Origin: Thermoplasmatota archaeon
GTDB lineage: Archaea; Thermoplasmatota; Thermoplasmata; Thermoplasmatales; Thermoplasmataceae
Reading direction: 5' to 3'
Length of the DNA stretch: 51,004 nt
Assembly: GCA_023489435.1 (NCBI GenBank)
Contig: JAMDCA010000046.1
Location: 1 to 51,004 of the forward strand
Shown: piece by piece, positions 43,512-51,004 of the stretch
Layout: the number at the start of each line of letters is the position of its first letter
Position numbering within the stretch: position 1 is the stretch's first letter
The notes under the pieces: generated by a model
What the model was told of the DNA's origin: nothing
Databases searched by the model: none
Seen by the model: only the letters and a program-made list of their open reading frames with translations
Position numbers and translations under genes: made by a program

Positions 43512-43912
43512 ATATCCCCTGGTTTAATTATAAGCCATGATCCTGTGGCTTCGGCACAGAGTTTCCTGTCTCCATCATGCAATTCAATCTTGCAGAATAT
43601 TATTTTTCTTCCTCTCTTGGTTACCTGGGCAGTGATTTTAAGTGGGCCCTTTTTCACCGCACGAAGGAAATTGGTGTTCATGTTTATGGTAACTTCATTG
43701 GCAACATCACCAAACGTCATAACGCAGAGGCCACCCGCGGCATCAAGCACAGTCATTACCGCACCACCGTTCATGAAATCGCCAGGCCTCATCAGCTTCT
43801 CATCAAGTGGAACGGAAAGTTCCAGGTGGCCAGGTTCGGCACTTTCCACTGCAAAATCAAAGTTGGCAAGAAAGTTGTCCGATTTCAGAAGGTTGAGAAT
43901 AGCCTCTTTCAT
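43508..43912 (-). CDS. Hotdog-fold thioesterase (PaaI-like)
   Basis: Probably hydrolyses an acyl- or aryl-CoA. The hotdog signature is MRPGDFMNGGAVMTVLDAAG, with the helix entering GGLCVMTFGDVAN and the strand TINMNTNFLRAVKKGPLKIT. The 134 residues are a single domain. The usual HGG is NGG here. It is the first gene of the coaBC unit and overlaps coaBC by 4 bases; a thioesterase beside a CoA-synthesis gene may recycle CoA. Confidence 0.85.
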   Translation of the reverse strand: MKEAILNLLKSDNFLANFDFAVESAEPGHLELSVPLDEKLMRPGDFMNGGAVMTVLDAAGGLCVMTFGDVANEVTINMNTNFLRAVKKGPLKITAQVTKRGRKIIFCKIELHDGDRKLCAEATGSWLIIKPGDI

Positions 43913-44073
43913 TCACTACAGGTATTATGGAATGATTAAAATATTGCATGATCTGATTGAATAACAACTCATTTTATAGTTATCATCGCAACAAAATCAA
44001 CACATTTGAGTAGATTAATATTTTACATCTAAACAGAAAATCATTGTCTTCAGGGGTGCATATCTTAAAGAAA

Positions 44074-44084
44074 ATCATATAAAC
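44074..44084 (+). promoter_or_regulatory. TATA box of the TrmB gene
   Basis: ATCATATAAAC is centred about 24 bases before the ATG at 44104. An ATAAC...GTTAT inverted repeat lies further upstream at about 43963-43985; its role is unknown. Confidence 0.5.
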
Positions 44085-44103
44085 AATCAGGCTATTATTA
44101 GCT

Positions 44104-44817
44104 ATGGAAGCTAATGCTGAGCAACTCAGCAAAATAGCAGAAATGCTCAAGCTACTGGGTCTTTCATCCTACGAGGCTCAGGGCTTTGTTGCGTTGGTAT
44201 ATCACGGCGTCGCCAATGCAGATACGGTAGCTGATACCGCAAATATACCCCGAACTTCTGCATATAAGGTAATGGAATCCCTTGTTCAGAAGGGGTTTGC
44301 AAAGGAGACTGACGGCAGGCCGAGGATGTTCAAGCCAGATGACATGAACCGAATCAGGTCTGATTTCCAGGAGAAATTTGACAAATTATTCAGGAGCCTC
44401 AAGGACCTTCAGGATATGCTTCCATCCAAAGGTGAACCCCAACTCGTTTACACAATTTACGGAAATCAGCAGGTGATGAGCAAGCTGGCGGAGATGATCA
44501 ACCTCACCGAGAAGGAACTTATAATATGCACTCCAAAGGTGAAGGAGATCAGGACAGACCTGAAAAAATACATAGATAATGCAATAAAGAGGGGTGTGAA
44601 AGTAACTTTCGTCACACCTCCAAACAAGAGGATACCTCCAAACACACAGGTGTTCAGGAAGGAGGGTCTCATTGCCACCGACGTAGTCAGTGACCAGATA
44701 AGGGCGATGCTGGCTGGCCCTGAGATGGATGCCTGCGGCTATACTGACAACCCTGCACTTGCTCTGCATGTTTACCAGTTCATTAACATGATAATAGAGA
44801 GCGAGAAATCAGCGTAG
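44104..44817 (+). CDS. TrmB family transcriptional regulator
   Basis: DNA-binding regulator of the archaeal TrmB type. The N-terminal winged helix is clear: LKLLGLSSYEAQGFVALVYH, then ADTVADTANIPRTSAYKVME and LVQKGFAKETDGRPRMFK. A coiled-coil linker (FQEKFDKLFRSLKDLQDMLP) and a phospholipase D-like C-terminal domain (ELIICTPKVKEIR, IDNAIKRGVKVTFVTPPNKR) follow. At 237 residues it lacks the sugar-binding extension of classic TrmB. The downstream endonuclease IV gene starts one base after the stop, so the two are co-transcribed. Confidence 0.88.
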   Translation: MEANAEQLSKIAEMLKLLGLSSYEAQGFVALVYHGVANADTVADTANIPRTSAYKVMESLVQKGFAKETDGRPRMFKPDDMNRIRSDFQEKFDKLFRSLKDLQDMLPSKGEPQLVYTIYGNQQVMSKLAEMINLTEKELIICTPKVKEIRTDLKKYIDNAIKRGVKVTFVTPPNKRIPPNTQVFRKEGLIATDVVSDQIRAMLAGPEMDACGYTDNPALALHVYQFINMIIESEKSA

Positions 44818-44818
44818 G

Positions 44819-45685
44819 ATGTTTGAAATGGCCGTTACGAAAAAGATGCTGATTGGCGGGCACATATCAACTGCTGGGGGGATTTACCTCTCGCCAGAGC
44901 GCGCTTTCAATTTCTCCTTCAGGACGTTTCAGATTTTTTCAAAGAACCAGATGCAGTGGAAGGCTAAGCCACTGTCTCTGGAAGATGTTGATAAATTCCG
45001 AAGTGAAGTGCAGGAAAGGAAAATGAAAGGAATAATGGTTCACGCCTCCTACCTGCTTAACATGGCAACTCCTGATCAGGAACTTAAGGCAAAGGTGCTG
45101 GATGCGTTCAGCGAGGAGATCAGGCGCGCCGATCTGCTGGGAATCGATTACCTCACATTCCATCCTGGCTCTTCTACAGGAACCACTGAAAAGAATGCGC
45201 TCAAGAATATTGCAGATAACCTGAACTCCCTCATTACCAAAGAACAGGGGTGCACTATACTTTTAGAAACATCAGCAGGGCAGGGGAAAACCGTTGGTCA
45301 CACATTCGAGCAGCTTGCTGAAATAATAGATCAGGTCCAGATAAAGGAAAAAGTGGGGATATGTTTTGATACCTGCCATGTTTTTGCCGCTGGATACGAT
45401 ATAAAGAGCCGGGCGGGATACGGCGAAACCATGGACAAATTCAGTTCTGCTCTTGGCCTGGACAAATTAAAAGGTTTCCATCTGAACGACTCCAAGAAAG
45501 GGCTGAACAGCCGGGTGGACAGGCATGAACAAATTGGGGACGGAATGCTCGGGATTGATGGCATCTCCAATTTTATCAGGGACCCCAGGCTTTCTGAAAA
45601 GCCAATGAATCTAGAGACTCCGCTTGGAGAAGGCGGATATGAGAAGGACCTTGCAGTCATGAATGCAACTCTAAACGAGGACTGA
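44819..45685 (+). CDS. nfo: Endonuclease IV (AP endonuclease)
   Basis: Zinc-dependent enzyme that cuts DNA at abasic sites in base excision repair. The sequence follows the Nfo pattern: LIGGHISTAGGIYLSPERAF, FQIFSKNQMQWKAKPLS, GIMVHASYLLNMATPD, YLTFHPGSS, ILLETSAGQGKTVGHTFEQL, GICFDTCHVFAAGYDI, FHLNDSKKGLNSRVDRHEQI and NLETPLGEGGYEKDL. The zinc-binding His, Glu and Asp residues are present. The ATG at 44819 or the one at 44828 may be used. Confidence 0.94.
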   Translation: MFEMAVTKKMLIGGHISTAGGIYLSPERAFNFSFRTFQIFSKNQMQWKAKPLSLEDVDKFRSEVQERKMKGIMVHASYLLNMATPDQELKAKVLDAFSEEIRRADLLGIDYLTFHPGSSTGTTEKNALKNIADNLNSLITKEQGCTILLETSAGQGKTVGHTFEQLAEIIDQVQIKEKVGICFDTCHVFAAGYDIKSRAGYGETMDKFSSALGLDKLKGFHLNDSKKGLNSRVDRHEQIGDGMLGIDGISNFIRDPRLSEKPMNLETPLGEGGYEKDLAVMNATLNED

Positions 45686-45689
45686 ACAT

Positions 45690-46877
45690 TTGATAGTAAA
45701 AGCATTTCAACCTCTTGTTTTTCGCCGTGACATCAAAGATGTCACTTCTCCGCCATTTGATGTCATAACGAAGGATCAGGAGGCAGCATTGAAGGAAAGC
45801 AGGTATAACATAACTCACCTAACACTGCCTGAACTCGGGGTCCCTGGAAAATCAAGAGAATTATTGATGGAATGGCACGGGCAGGGAATAATTGCAAAGG
45901 AAAGCGAACCCTGCCTGATTGTCATAACTCAGGATTTCAGGGGAAACGGCAAGGATTACAGCAGGATTGGGCTTATCGCACCAGTTGAGACTTCCCCTCC
46001 AGCAGGCATAGTTATGCCTCATGAGGACACTTTTGACTGGGCCGTAAAAGACAGGCGGAACCTGATGGAAGCGACAGGTTGCCAGCTTGAACCAATATTT
46101 CTCGCGGTCAATGGCATCAGCTTTGAGAGAATGCTGAGGGCTGCTATCAGGGAAAGAGAGCCTTTCAGGAAATTTGAGGAACCTACAGGAGTCAGCAATA
46201 CCTGTTATGTAATCAGAGATGAACATTCCATCGAATCAATTATCAAAGCCGTAAGCAAGGAAACTGCTGTGGTTGCAGATGGCCACCATCGGCTGAAGGC
46301 AACCATGGAACTTTTCAGAGAATCAGGCGAAGAAGCCAGGGATTTCTGGAAATACAGTTTTTCCTACGTGACCTCGCTTCAGCAGGAATCCCTTATGATA
46401 TCAGGAATCCACCGACTTATGAACAATGAATTCTCATTCCCGAAAATGCGGGAGTCAATCGGGGAATATTTCACAGTTGAAGATTCTGCCCATTATGATT
46501 TCCCGGATCGAATTACCATCTACGATGGGAAGTACCATTCCCTGACTCCAAAGGACAATGCGTTTCATGAAAACGCGGAGTTGGGCAAATACGAGTTTAG
46601 GGCTGATCCCGGACTTGTGAATTATCTGATTTTTAATAAAGTGATGAACATGGGGATCGATGACGTTGCAAGAAAGGTATCCTACACTCAGAGCGTACCA
46701 TTTGCAGTTGAGGAAGTGGACAAGGGAAGATCTGGCTTTGCAATTCTTATGCCTGAATGGGAAAAAAGCGTATTCCTGTCAATGATAGAGAAGGGTCGCA
46801 TAATGCCGCAGAAATCCACCTATTTCTATCCGAAAATTCCGTCCGGGATTGCAATTTACTGCAAGGATTTCCAGTAA
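45690..46877 (+). CDS. DUF1015 (COG4198) protein
   Basis: A widely distributed family of about 400 residues. Marks are the N-terminal VTSPPFDVITKDQEAAL, then YNITHLTLPE, VMPHEDTFDWAVKDRRNLME, and VVADGHHRLKATMELFRESG with ADGHHR as the most conserved piece. The role is not established as far as I know; the ADGHHR region recalls ParB/sulfiredoxin-fold nucleotide sites, which would suggest phosphotransfer, but that is inference. The start is TTG at 45690, 4 bases after nfo, so it belongs to the same transcript. Confidence 0.87.
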   Translation: MIVKAFQPLVFRRDIKDVTSPPFDVITKDQEAALKESRYNITHLTLPELGVPGKSRELLMEWHGQGIIAKESEPCLIVITQDFRGNGKDYSRIGLIAPVETSPPAGIVMPHEDTFDWAVKDRRNLMEATGCQLEPIFLAVNGISFERMLRAAIREREPFRKFEEPTGVSNTCYVIRDEHSIESIIKAVSKETAVVADGHHRLKATMELFRESGEEARDFWKYSFSYVTSLQQESLMISGIHRLMNNEFSFPKMRESIGEYFTVEDSAHYDFPDRITIYDGKYHSLTPKDNAFHENAELGKYEFRADPGLVNYLIFNKVMNMGIDDVARKVSYTQSVPFAVEEVDKGRSGFAILMPEWEKSVFLSMIEKGRIMPQKSTYFYPKIPSGIAIYCKDFQ

Positions 46878-46920
46878 TGCCAACATTTTTCTAATCCTGT
46901 ATTTATGCCTAAGCTACATT

Positions 46921-47478
46921 ATGGCTGCAATCACCCTCTCCATTCCTTCTCTGGAAGCTTTGTTCTATTTTTACCTCTTCACATATAAGATCGAATTTTT
47001 TACAGCTTTCGTGGGGATTTTTGTAGGGAGGAAAGTAATTAGGGCTACTGCAGGAGGTAAATACACTAGGTCTGGACTCGTGATCTCCCCCCTGATGTAT
47101 CTTGCCTTTACGGCTTCAACATTCATCGACCTTAACTTGGTCGGCCTTCTAGTATGCGCCGTATTCTTTGCCATTGGGATTGGCCTTTCCGGTCCATTGA
47201 GGGGACAGTTAAAGTTCTTCGAGAAAAATGGTCAACTGTATTACAGGAGGTCTATTTGGGTCACTATGGGTTGGACAGTTGCATTTGTCCTTAGATTGTA
47301 TATGCTTATTTTCTTTGACATAACAGTTGGGCTGATACTGAGCGCAATACTGTCATACATTACCGGACTCATCATCGGAGAAGCATTCCAGATTGCAGTG
47401 CAGAAACGTATGTTTGACTTCAAAAAGAAACATCTTGAAGAGAGAAAGGAACTAAAGGATGAACTTGATGTTTTCTGA
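46921..47478 (+). CDS. Membrane protein of unknown function
   Basis: About five hydrophobic segments, including EALFYFYLFTYKIEFFTAFV, LVGLLVCAVFFAIGIGLSG and ILSAILSYITGLIIGEAFQI, with a charged C-terminal tail (FDFKKKHLEERKELKDELD) that should be cytosolic. An in-frame ATG at 46849 lies inside the DUF1015 gene. The ATG at 46921 is separated from it by 43 bases with a weak GTATTTAT upstream, so I chose the later start. No family was recognised. The tRNA-Thr gene follows 51 bases after the stop. Confidence 0.6.
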   Translation: MAAITLSIPSLEALFYFYLFTYKIEFFTAFVGIFVGRKVIRATAGGKYTRSGLVISPLMYLAFTASTFIDLNLVGLLVCAVFFAIGIGLSGPLRGQLKFFEKNGQLYYRRSIWVTMGWTVAFVLRLYMLIFFDITVGLILSAILSYITGLIIGEAFQIAVQKRMFDFKKKHLEERKELKDELDVF

Positions 47479-47529
47479 AGATGCTTTTATTAGGGTTCCA
47501 AATATCACAACTTTCATATGCATAACCAT

Positions 47530-47602
47530 GCCACTGTAGCTCAGCAGGTAGAGCAGCTGATTCGTAATCAGCAGGTCGGGGGTTCAAATCCCTCCAGTGG
47601 CT
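47530..47602 (+). tRNA. tRNA-Thr (anticodon CGU)
   Basis: Acceptor strands GCCACTG and CAGTGGC pair fully, with discriminator T. The D arm has GCTCAGCAGGTAGAGC. The anticodon arm is CTGAT TCGTAATCAG, with anticodon CGT. The T arm is GGGGGTTCAAATCCCTC. CCA is not encoded. No intron. It marks the left border of the A+T-rich segment that follows; I found no second copy of its 3' end within the window. Confidence 0.92.
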
Positions 47603-47804
47603 TTATTGCTGAAAATATTGTATTTCCAAAATATTATGCACGGTTATTTTTGATGTGTTGCAAAATCTATATTCTCGTGCTTTTATTGTGGAATGTTTAA
47701 ATTAATTGTTGAATTTAACTCTTGTAAAAACAAAAGTCTCAATTCAATAATGCCTGTTACTAATTTTGTGGTATCAAAGAATTGAAGGTTTTTATCAAAC
47801 CTCT
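47603..47804. other. A+T-rich gap after tRNA-Thr
   Basis: No gene seen. AAAATATT occurs twice within 30 bases (about 47611 and 47628). Base composition changes here from the balanced housekeeping DNA to strongly A+T-rich sequence, which continues to about 50.5 kb. Confidence 0.35.
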
Positions 47805-48161
47805 TTATTCTTGAGGAGGTCTATGAAGTTGTCGATCCATCATCTGATAGGATTGCAACTCCCCATAAACTGCTTTCATTGATTCAGCTGCGCCAGAAAA
47901 TTCATAGCTTTTGTTGCCCATCTCAATGGTTATAAATGCCTTTTTTCTTGCGAGACCCTTTTCTTGGTAGCCGATGTTCTTAACCTGTTCTATTGGTACG
48001 CCTACAAAGTTGTTTTTCTTAAAAAGCAGTCCCTTTGTTTTGTGCCACAGAATTCTTCTATCCGTGATTAGCAAGGTATAAACGTCCCCTTGAAAACTTA
48101 CTGAAGTTGGAGAAGTGTACCTTACGTTTTCCCCCGGTGCTAAAAACTGTTCTACGCCCAT
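47805..48161 (-). CDS. PH-like domain protein
   Basis: A 118-residue protein with the pattern of bacterial-type PH domains: FLAPGENVRYTSPTSVSF, then VYTLLITDRRILWHKTKGLL (the L-x-V/I-T-x-R-R-I/L strand), VPIEQVKNIGYQEKGLARKK, and a last strand and helix with YEFSGAAESMKAVYGELQSY. Such domains often sit at the membrane or serve as protein adaptors. A TATATGA-like box (complement of TCATATAAG, 48181-48190) about 24 bases before the ATG gives it its own leaderless promoter. It lies 96 bases beyond the end of the AAA+ gene, on the same strand. Confidence 0.7.
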   Translation of the reverse strand: MGVEQFLAPGENVRYTSPTSVSFQGDVYTLLITDRRILWHKTKGLLFKKNNFVGVPIEQVKNIGYQEKGLARKKAFITIEMGNKSYEFSGAAESMKAVYGELQSYQMMDRQLHRPPQE

Positions 48162-48257
48162 TTACTATCATGACTATCATTCATATAAGCATATAAATTC
48201 ATGCAAGATATAATGTATAATAAATAAATTTATTCAATAAATCATTAAGACGGAATA

Positions 48258-49370
48258 TTATCGAATAAACTGATTGTACTTTTGTATAATTGTCTTGTTG
48301 GAACTTGGTTTTATTCTAGAGATAGAATCCAAAATATCTTCCTTAGTGATCTTTCTCTTTATTCCAGAGCCAACTGCTTCGTAAAACACTTTTTCTGCTG
48401 ATTGTCTGATAATAAAATCCACATCTGATACTGAAAATCCATCAGTTAGGTCTGCAATTTCTCTTGCACTGATATCTTTAGAAAAAGCAGTTGATTTCAA
48501 TAGTCTTTCTAACAAAGCTTCTCTATCTCCTCTGTTTGGTAAAGGCACATATATTTTGAGGTCAAATCTACCTGGTCTTAACATTGCAGGATCAATATCC
48601 CATGGTAAATTCGTAGCTGCAACCAAGTAGGTTTTGCTTTGTTCTTCACTCATCAACTTGTTGATTTCTATTAGCAGTTGAGTAACACCTCTTTTTACAA
48701 CGCTATGGTCTGTATTCTCCCTTTTGGGAATTAATGTTTCAACTTCATCAAAAAATAATATATTCGGAGCGGTCTCTCTTGCAAGTTTAAAAATTTCTGA
48801 TATATTTTTCTCGTATTTGCCAAAATATTCATTGTATAGAAATGCTGGATTCAATTCAAGAAAGCTTATGCCTGCTTCCCCAGCTAAAGATTCGGCAAGA
48901 TAGGTTTTTCCATTTCCAGGGGGACCATAAAACAGAATGCCCCCATTTGTCTTTAAGCCAAATTCCTCAGATAGCTCTCTGAATTGCAATGGGTATATCA
49001 CATTTGTCTGCAGGGATTTTTTAATTTCGTCCATGCCCATTACGTCTTTAAAATTTCTAGTGGGATGTTTGACGTATCTGACTCCCAATTCATTAAACCG
49101 TTTTACATGGTCTATTTCGCTGCCATCTTCCGCAGTAGTCGATTTCAAATATTGGATTCTTGTCTGAATTAGGTCTGTAAGAGTGCTTATCTTATCTTCA
49201 AAAATATTTTTGTGAGTTTTCTTAAATTCTTGGAGCTCACCCAGAACATTCTCTAAACAAGGTAGGTTATGGAAGCCAGAGGATCCTTCATTCTCTGAAG
49301 CACATTTTAAAAATGACGAATATATTGATTGTATCTCAGTTTCCATTGATTCTTTTGGTTTTGGGGGCAT
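48258..49370 (-). CDS. Vps4/CdvC-like AAA+ ATPase
   Basis: AAA+ protein of 370 residues, close to archaeal CdvC in size. After a helical N-terminal region (1-100, not a clear MIT domain) comes FKDVMGMDEIKKSLQTNVIY, Walker A GPPGNGKT at 149-156, a Vps4-like pore loop (FLYNEYFGKYEKNIS, cf. W-M-G-E-S-E-K), Walker B ILFFDEVE at 204-211, sensor 1 AATNLPWDID and arginine fingers in RPGRFD (265, 268). TNLPW is typical of the Vps4/katanin clade. Vps4 pulls subunits out of ESCRT-III filaments; a charged helical protein nearby would be the substrate. It starts 5 bases after the 139-residue gene, so the two form an operon. A general Cdc48/FtsH-like unfoldase is the alternative. Confidence 0.82.
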   Translation of the reverse strand: MPPKPKESMETEIQSIYSSFLKCASENEGSSGFHNLPCLENVLGELQEFKKTHKNIFEDKISTLTDLIQTRIQYLKSTTAEDGSEIDHVKRFNELGVRYVKHPTRNFKDVMGMDEIKKSLQTNVIYPLQFRELSEEFGLKTNGGILFYGPPGNGKTYLAESLAGEAGISFLELNPAFLYNEYFGKYEKNISEIFKLARETAPNILFFDEVETLIPKRENTDHSVVKRGVTQLLIEINKLMSEEQSKTYLVAATNLPWDIDPAMLRPGRFDLKIYVPLPNRGDREALLERLLKSTAFSKDISAREIADLTDGFSVSDVDFIIRQSAEKVFYEAVGSGIKRKITKEDILDSISRIKPSSNKTIIQKYNQFIR

Positions 49371-49375
49371 CCTGA

Positions 49376-49795
49376 TTAGTCCTCATTGTCATAAACTTGG
49401 GCCTGTGGGTATACTTTTCTTGCAAACAAGCCACTTTTTACGGTCTCTATCTCTACAGTTAGGGCAAATTCATTAGGAATTATGCCTACTTTGCTCAATT
49501 GTTTAGTAGTGCGTTTAGTTAGATAGAGAAAATCTTTGTGTTCATAAGCTGGATGGAAGATCATGAATATGGGTAACCCTCCAACACTCTCGTACATGGT
49601 ATTGTAAGTTTCAAATTCCCCACTTTTGCCAGACGGTTCAGCGGAAATAATTTTCCCGAAAACTCCATTTAATGATTTTAATGCATAAGGGTTTTTGAGC
49701 TTATTCGGATGTACGTACAAGAACAGATTCGATGCATTTTTATCGCCAATAACGCCATCTGTGAAGTGTATTGTTGATTTCAGTGTCAAACTCAT
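49376..49795 (-). CDS. Unknown 139-residue protein in operon with the AAA+ ATPase
   Basis: No family was recognised. The protein looks beta-rich with mixed helices: an N-terminal LTLKSTIHFTDGVIGDKNAS, a central LPIFMIFHPAYEHKDFLYLT, then KRTTKQLSKVGIIPNEFALT and a closing strand with KSGLFARKVYPQAQVYD. No transmembrane segment. The ATG at 49795 lies about 24 bases after TTTATATA (49815-49822 on the minus strand), so this is the first gene of a two-gene unit with the ATPase. It may be an adaptor or substrate-recruiting protein. Confidence 0.6.
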   Translation of the reverse strand: MSLTLKSTIHFTDGVIGDKNASNLFLYVHPNKLKNPYALKSLNGVFGKIISAEPSGKSGEFETYNTMYESVGGLPIFMIFHPAYEHKDFLYLTKRTTKQLSKVGIIPNEFALTVEIETVKSGLFARKVYPQAQVYDNED

Positions 49796-49858
49796 GCTTC
49801 ACCTTTTTACTGTTTTTATATAGTTAATTTGGAACGTAGATTTGATAGGTTTTAATTA

Positions 49859-50473
49859 TTATTCCTTCTGTCCGGATTTTTCTTCATTAGTCTCCAAGCT
49901 TTTCTTCGCTTCACTTATCATTTCATCGATCTTTGATTCGGTATCATTAGTCATTTTTTCTTTATTTGACACGAATCTCCCTATTATATCTTCGACGTTC
50001 TTATCTGAGATTCCTTTAGAATCAACAGATCGAGTAATCATTTCAAGTTGTCCAGATAACCGGTCCTCTATTTGCTCAGAAACTGACACAATGCTCTCTA
50101 TATTCTGTTGAACTTGAGACATCTGGGATTCGGATAGTTGACTTTCTGCTAAATCTTTGGCACTCTGTTTCAAAGATGCCCAAATATCTTTGGTTGTCTT
50201 GGCGAATTGTAAACTGAGATCAACATTTTCCAAAAAAAGTTTATAATCTTTCAGACCCTTGATGGCCCCTTCCAAGTTAGCTATATTGGAAGCAAATAAT
50301 TTAGCTTTCGGAGAATTCTCACTGTCTATCGCAACTTTTAAGTTTTGCACATTTTTCTCGTAATTCCGTTCATATTGACGTATGGCTCTGTCAATATCCC
50401 CTTTCCACTTTGAAATTTTGGACCTTTTCTCAAAATTTTTTTCCTCTTCAGATTTTCTAAGTTTTATAGCCAT
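49859..50473 (-). CDS. Charged helical protein resembling ESCRT-III/PspA
   Basis: A 204-residue all-helical protein with no membrane segment. The N-terminus is basic (MAIKLRKSEEEKNFEKRSKI), followed by a long helix with GDIDRAIRQYERNYEKNVQN and a second with AKLFASNIANLEGAIKGLKD. Further helices contain AESQLSESQMSQVQQNIESI, and the C-terminus is very acidic/polar. A basic first helix, a long antiparallel hairpin and later shorter helices with an acidic end is the layout of Snf7/CdvB-type ESCRT-III proteins, and of PspA in the same superfamily. The call rests on layout and the neighbouring Vps4-like ATPase, not on a sequence match. Coiled-coil proteins of other kinds can look similar. Confidence 0.5.
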   Translation of the reverse strand: MAIKLRKSEEEKNFEKRSKISKWKGDIDRAIRQYERNYEKNVQNLKVAIDSENSPKAKLFASNIANLEGAIKGLKDYKLFLENVDLSLQFAKTTKDIWASLKQSAKDLAESQLSESQMSQVQQNIESIVSVSEQIEDRLSGQLEMITRSVDSKGISDKNVEDIIGRFVSNKEKMTNDTESKIDEMISEAKKSLETNEEKSGQKE

Positions 50474-51004
50474 TGATCCTCTATCTAAAATAAGGTACAG
50501 GAATTATTTAAATTTGCATATTGCAAACTATCTCTTTGTTTTCCAATTTAAACAACGATCCAGTGAAAACAACGCCAGGGATAATGATATGGATCATAAA
50601 GGGGATATTGGCAAAGTCGCACCAGTGCCTGAAAAAGTAACATCTTATTATTCTTCATAAAAATCAATGTAAGTTAAAGTGAAAAACACTGTAGACATAA
50701 GGAAGGTGAGTCTATTTCTCAAGTGTTAATTGGAGGGAAAATGGATGTTCTGGGTAGCATTCAGCATTGAATTTCACTATTATCGACGAACCACAATTTA
50801 ACAATTAACATCGGGGAACAGATGATTTCAAATAGCACTAAAGAAGATAAAATTCGTTCACCAAGCGTCGGTGTGAACTATAGATATTGGCTGTTCGGAG
50901 AGGAGAGAAGGCATTACCGAAACTGCATCCAATAATAGGGGCATTCTGAAGAACCCATTGAATTGAGTTCATGAACTACTTACCGTCCTCGATCTCGTTA
51001 AGAA
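50474..51004. other. Gap at the right edge with possible gene remnants
   Basis: No intact gene. Short open pieces with coding-like composition include 50589-50660 (+), reading HKGDIGKVAPVPEKVTSYYS, and a stretch near 50895-51003 where one frame reads GCSERREGITETASNNRG and, after a stop, HELLTVLDLVK to the window edge. I cannot name either. They may be eroded genes or chance. Confidence 0.25.

Noticed and set aside
47518-47700. ORF of 60 codons starting before tRNA-Thr
   Set aside because: It runs through the tRNA gene and reads the typical VAQQVEQLIRNQQVGGSNPS artefact.
1-51004. CRISPR array, insertion sequence with intact transposase, rRNA operon
   Set aside because: No regularly spaced repeats, no transposase with terminal inverted repeats, and no rRNA sequence were seen anywhere in the window.

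Overview
The window reads as chromosomal DNA of an archaeon, most probably a member of the Thermoplasmatales (Thermoplasma, Ferroplasma or Cuniculiplasma relatives). The information-processing genes are archaeal: replication factor C large subunit, ribosomal protein L15e, RNase P Pop5, an aCPSF2-type beta-CASP nuclease, prefoldin alpha, thermosome, wyosine synthase and a TrmB regulator. Many starts lie about 23-27 bases after a TATA box with no room for a leader, as expected for leaderless archaeal mRNAs. The mix of ADP-forming acyl-CoA synthetase, indolepyruvate oxidoreductase, sulfoquinovose synthase and a GHMP kinase that could belong to the Thermoplasma-type mevalonate route fits a peptide-using acidophile. 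The order-level placement is an inference; there is no rRNA in the window.

Layout. Bases 1-4.5 kb: mtnP and an aCPSF2 nuclease, an orphan TauB/SsuB-type ABC ATPase, MarC, and a membrane protein with two glutamate motifs. 4.5-8.4 kb: a gene-poor, decaying stretch with a broken winged-helix gene, two unknown membrane proteins, a broken GNAT acetyltransferase, a 39- to 54-codon ORF with an A_AAA_AAG slippery heptamer, and a tRNA-Lys fragment that may be an old attachment site. 8.4-13 kb: sulfoquinovose synthase facing a sugar nucleotidyltransferase, then pgk-pfdA-ftsY. 13-18.9 kb: coiled-coil membrane protein, signal peptidase I, XRE regulator, tandem SH3 protein, DHA2 transporter and a P-loop protein. 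19-27.5 kb: tRNA-Ser, L15e, Pop5, the ACAD/MetRS-C/rfcL operon, taw1, GNAT, thermosome, DUF1805 and Nudix. 27.5-32.2 kb: iorAB and the two ACD subunits on the same strand. 32.3-47.5 kb: a GHMP kinase and pyrophosphatase apparently sharing one TATA box, an MFS transporter, UbiA/UbiD, ppdK, alpha/beta hydrolase, a thioesterase-coaBC-nitrilase operon, TrmB, endonuclease IV and DUF1015, then tRNA-Thr.

The most interesting part is the end. Just after tRNA-Thr(CGU), in visibly more A+T-rich DNA, lie four minus-strand genes (47.8-50.5 kb): a PH-like domain protein, a Vps4/CdvC-like AAA+ ATPase, an unknown 139-residue protein and a charged helical protein with the look of ESCRT-III/PspA. Together they suggest a compact ESCRT-like membrane-remodelling module in an accessory island.

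Metabolically, iorAB plus acdAB would turn aromatic amino-acid-derived 2-oxoacids into acids with ATP gain. PpdK, Pgk and pyrophosphatase serve central carbon flow. UbiA/UbiD point to quinone side-chain and ring chemistry. Sulfoquinovose synthase with its facing nucleotidyltransferase points to sulfonated glycans.
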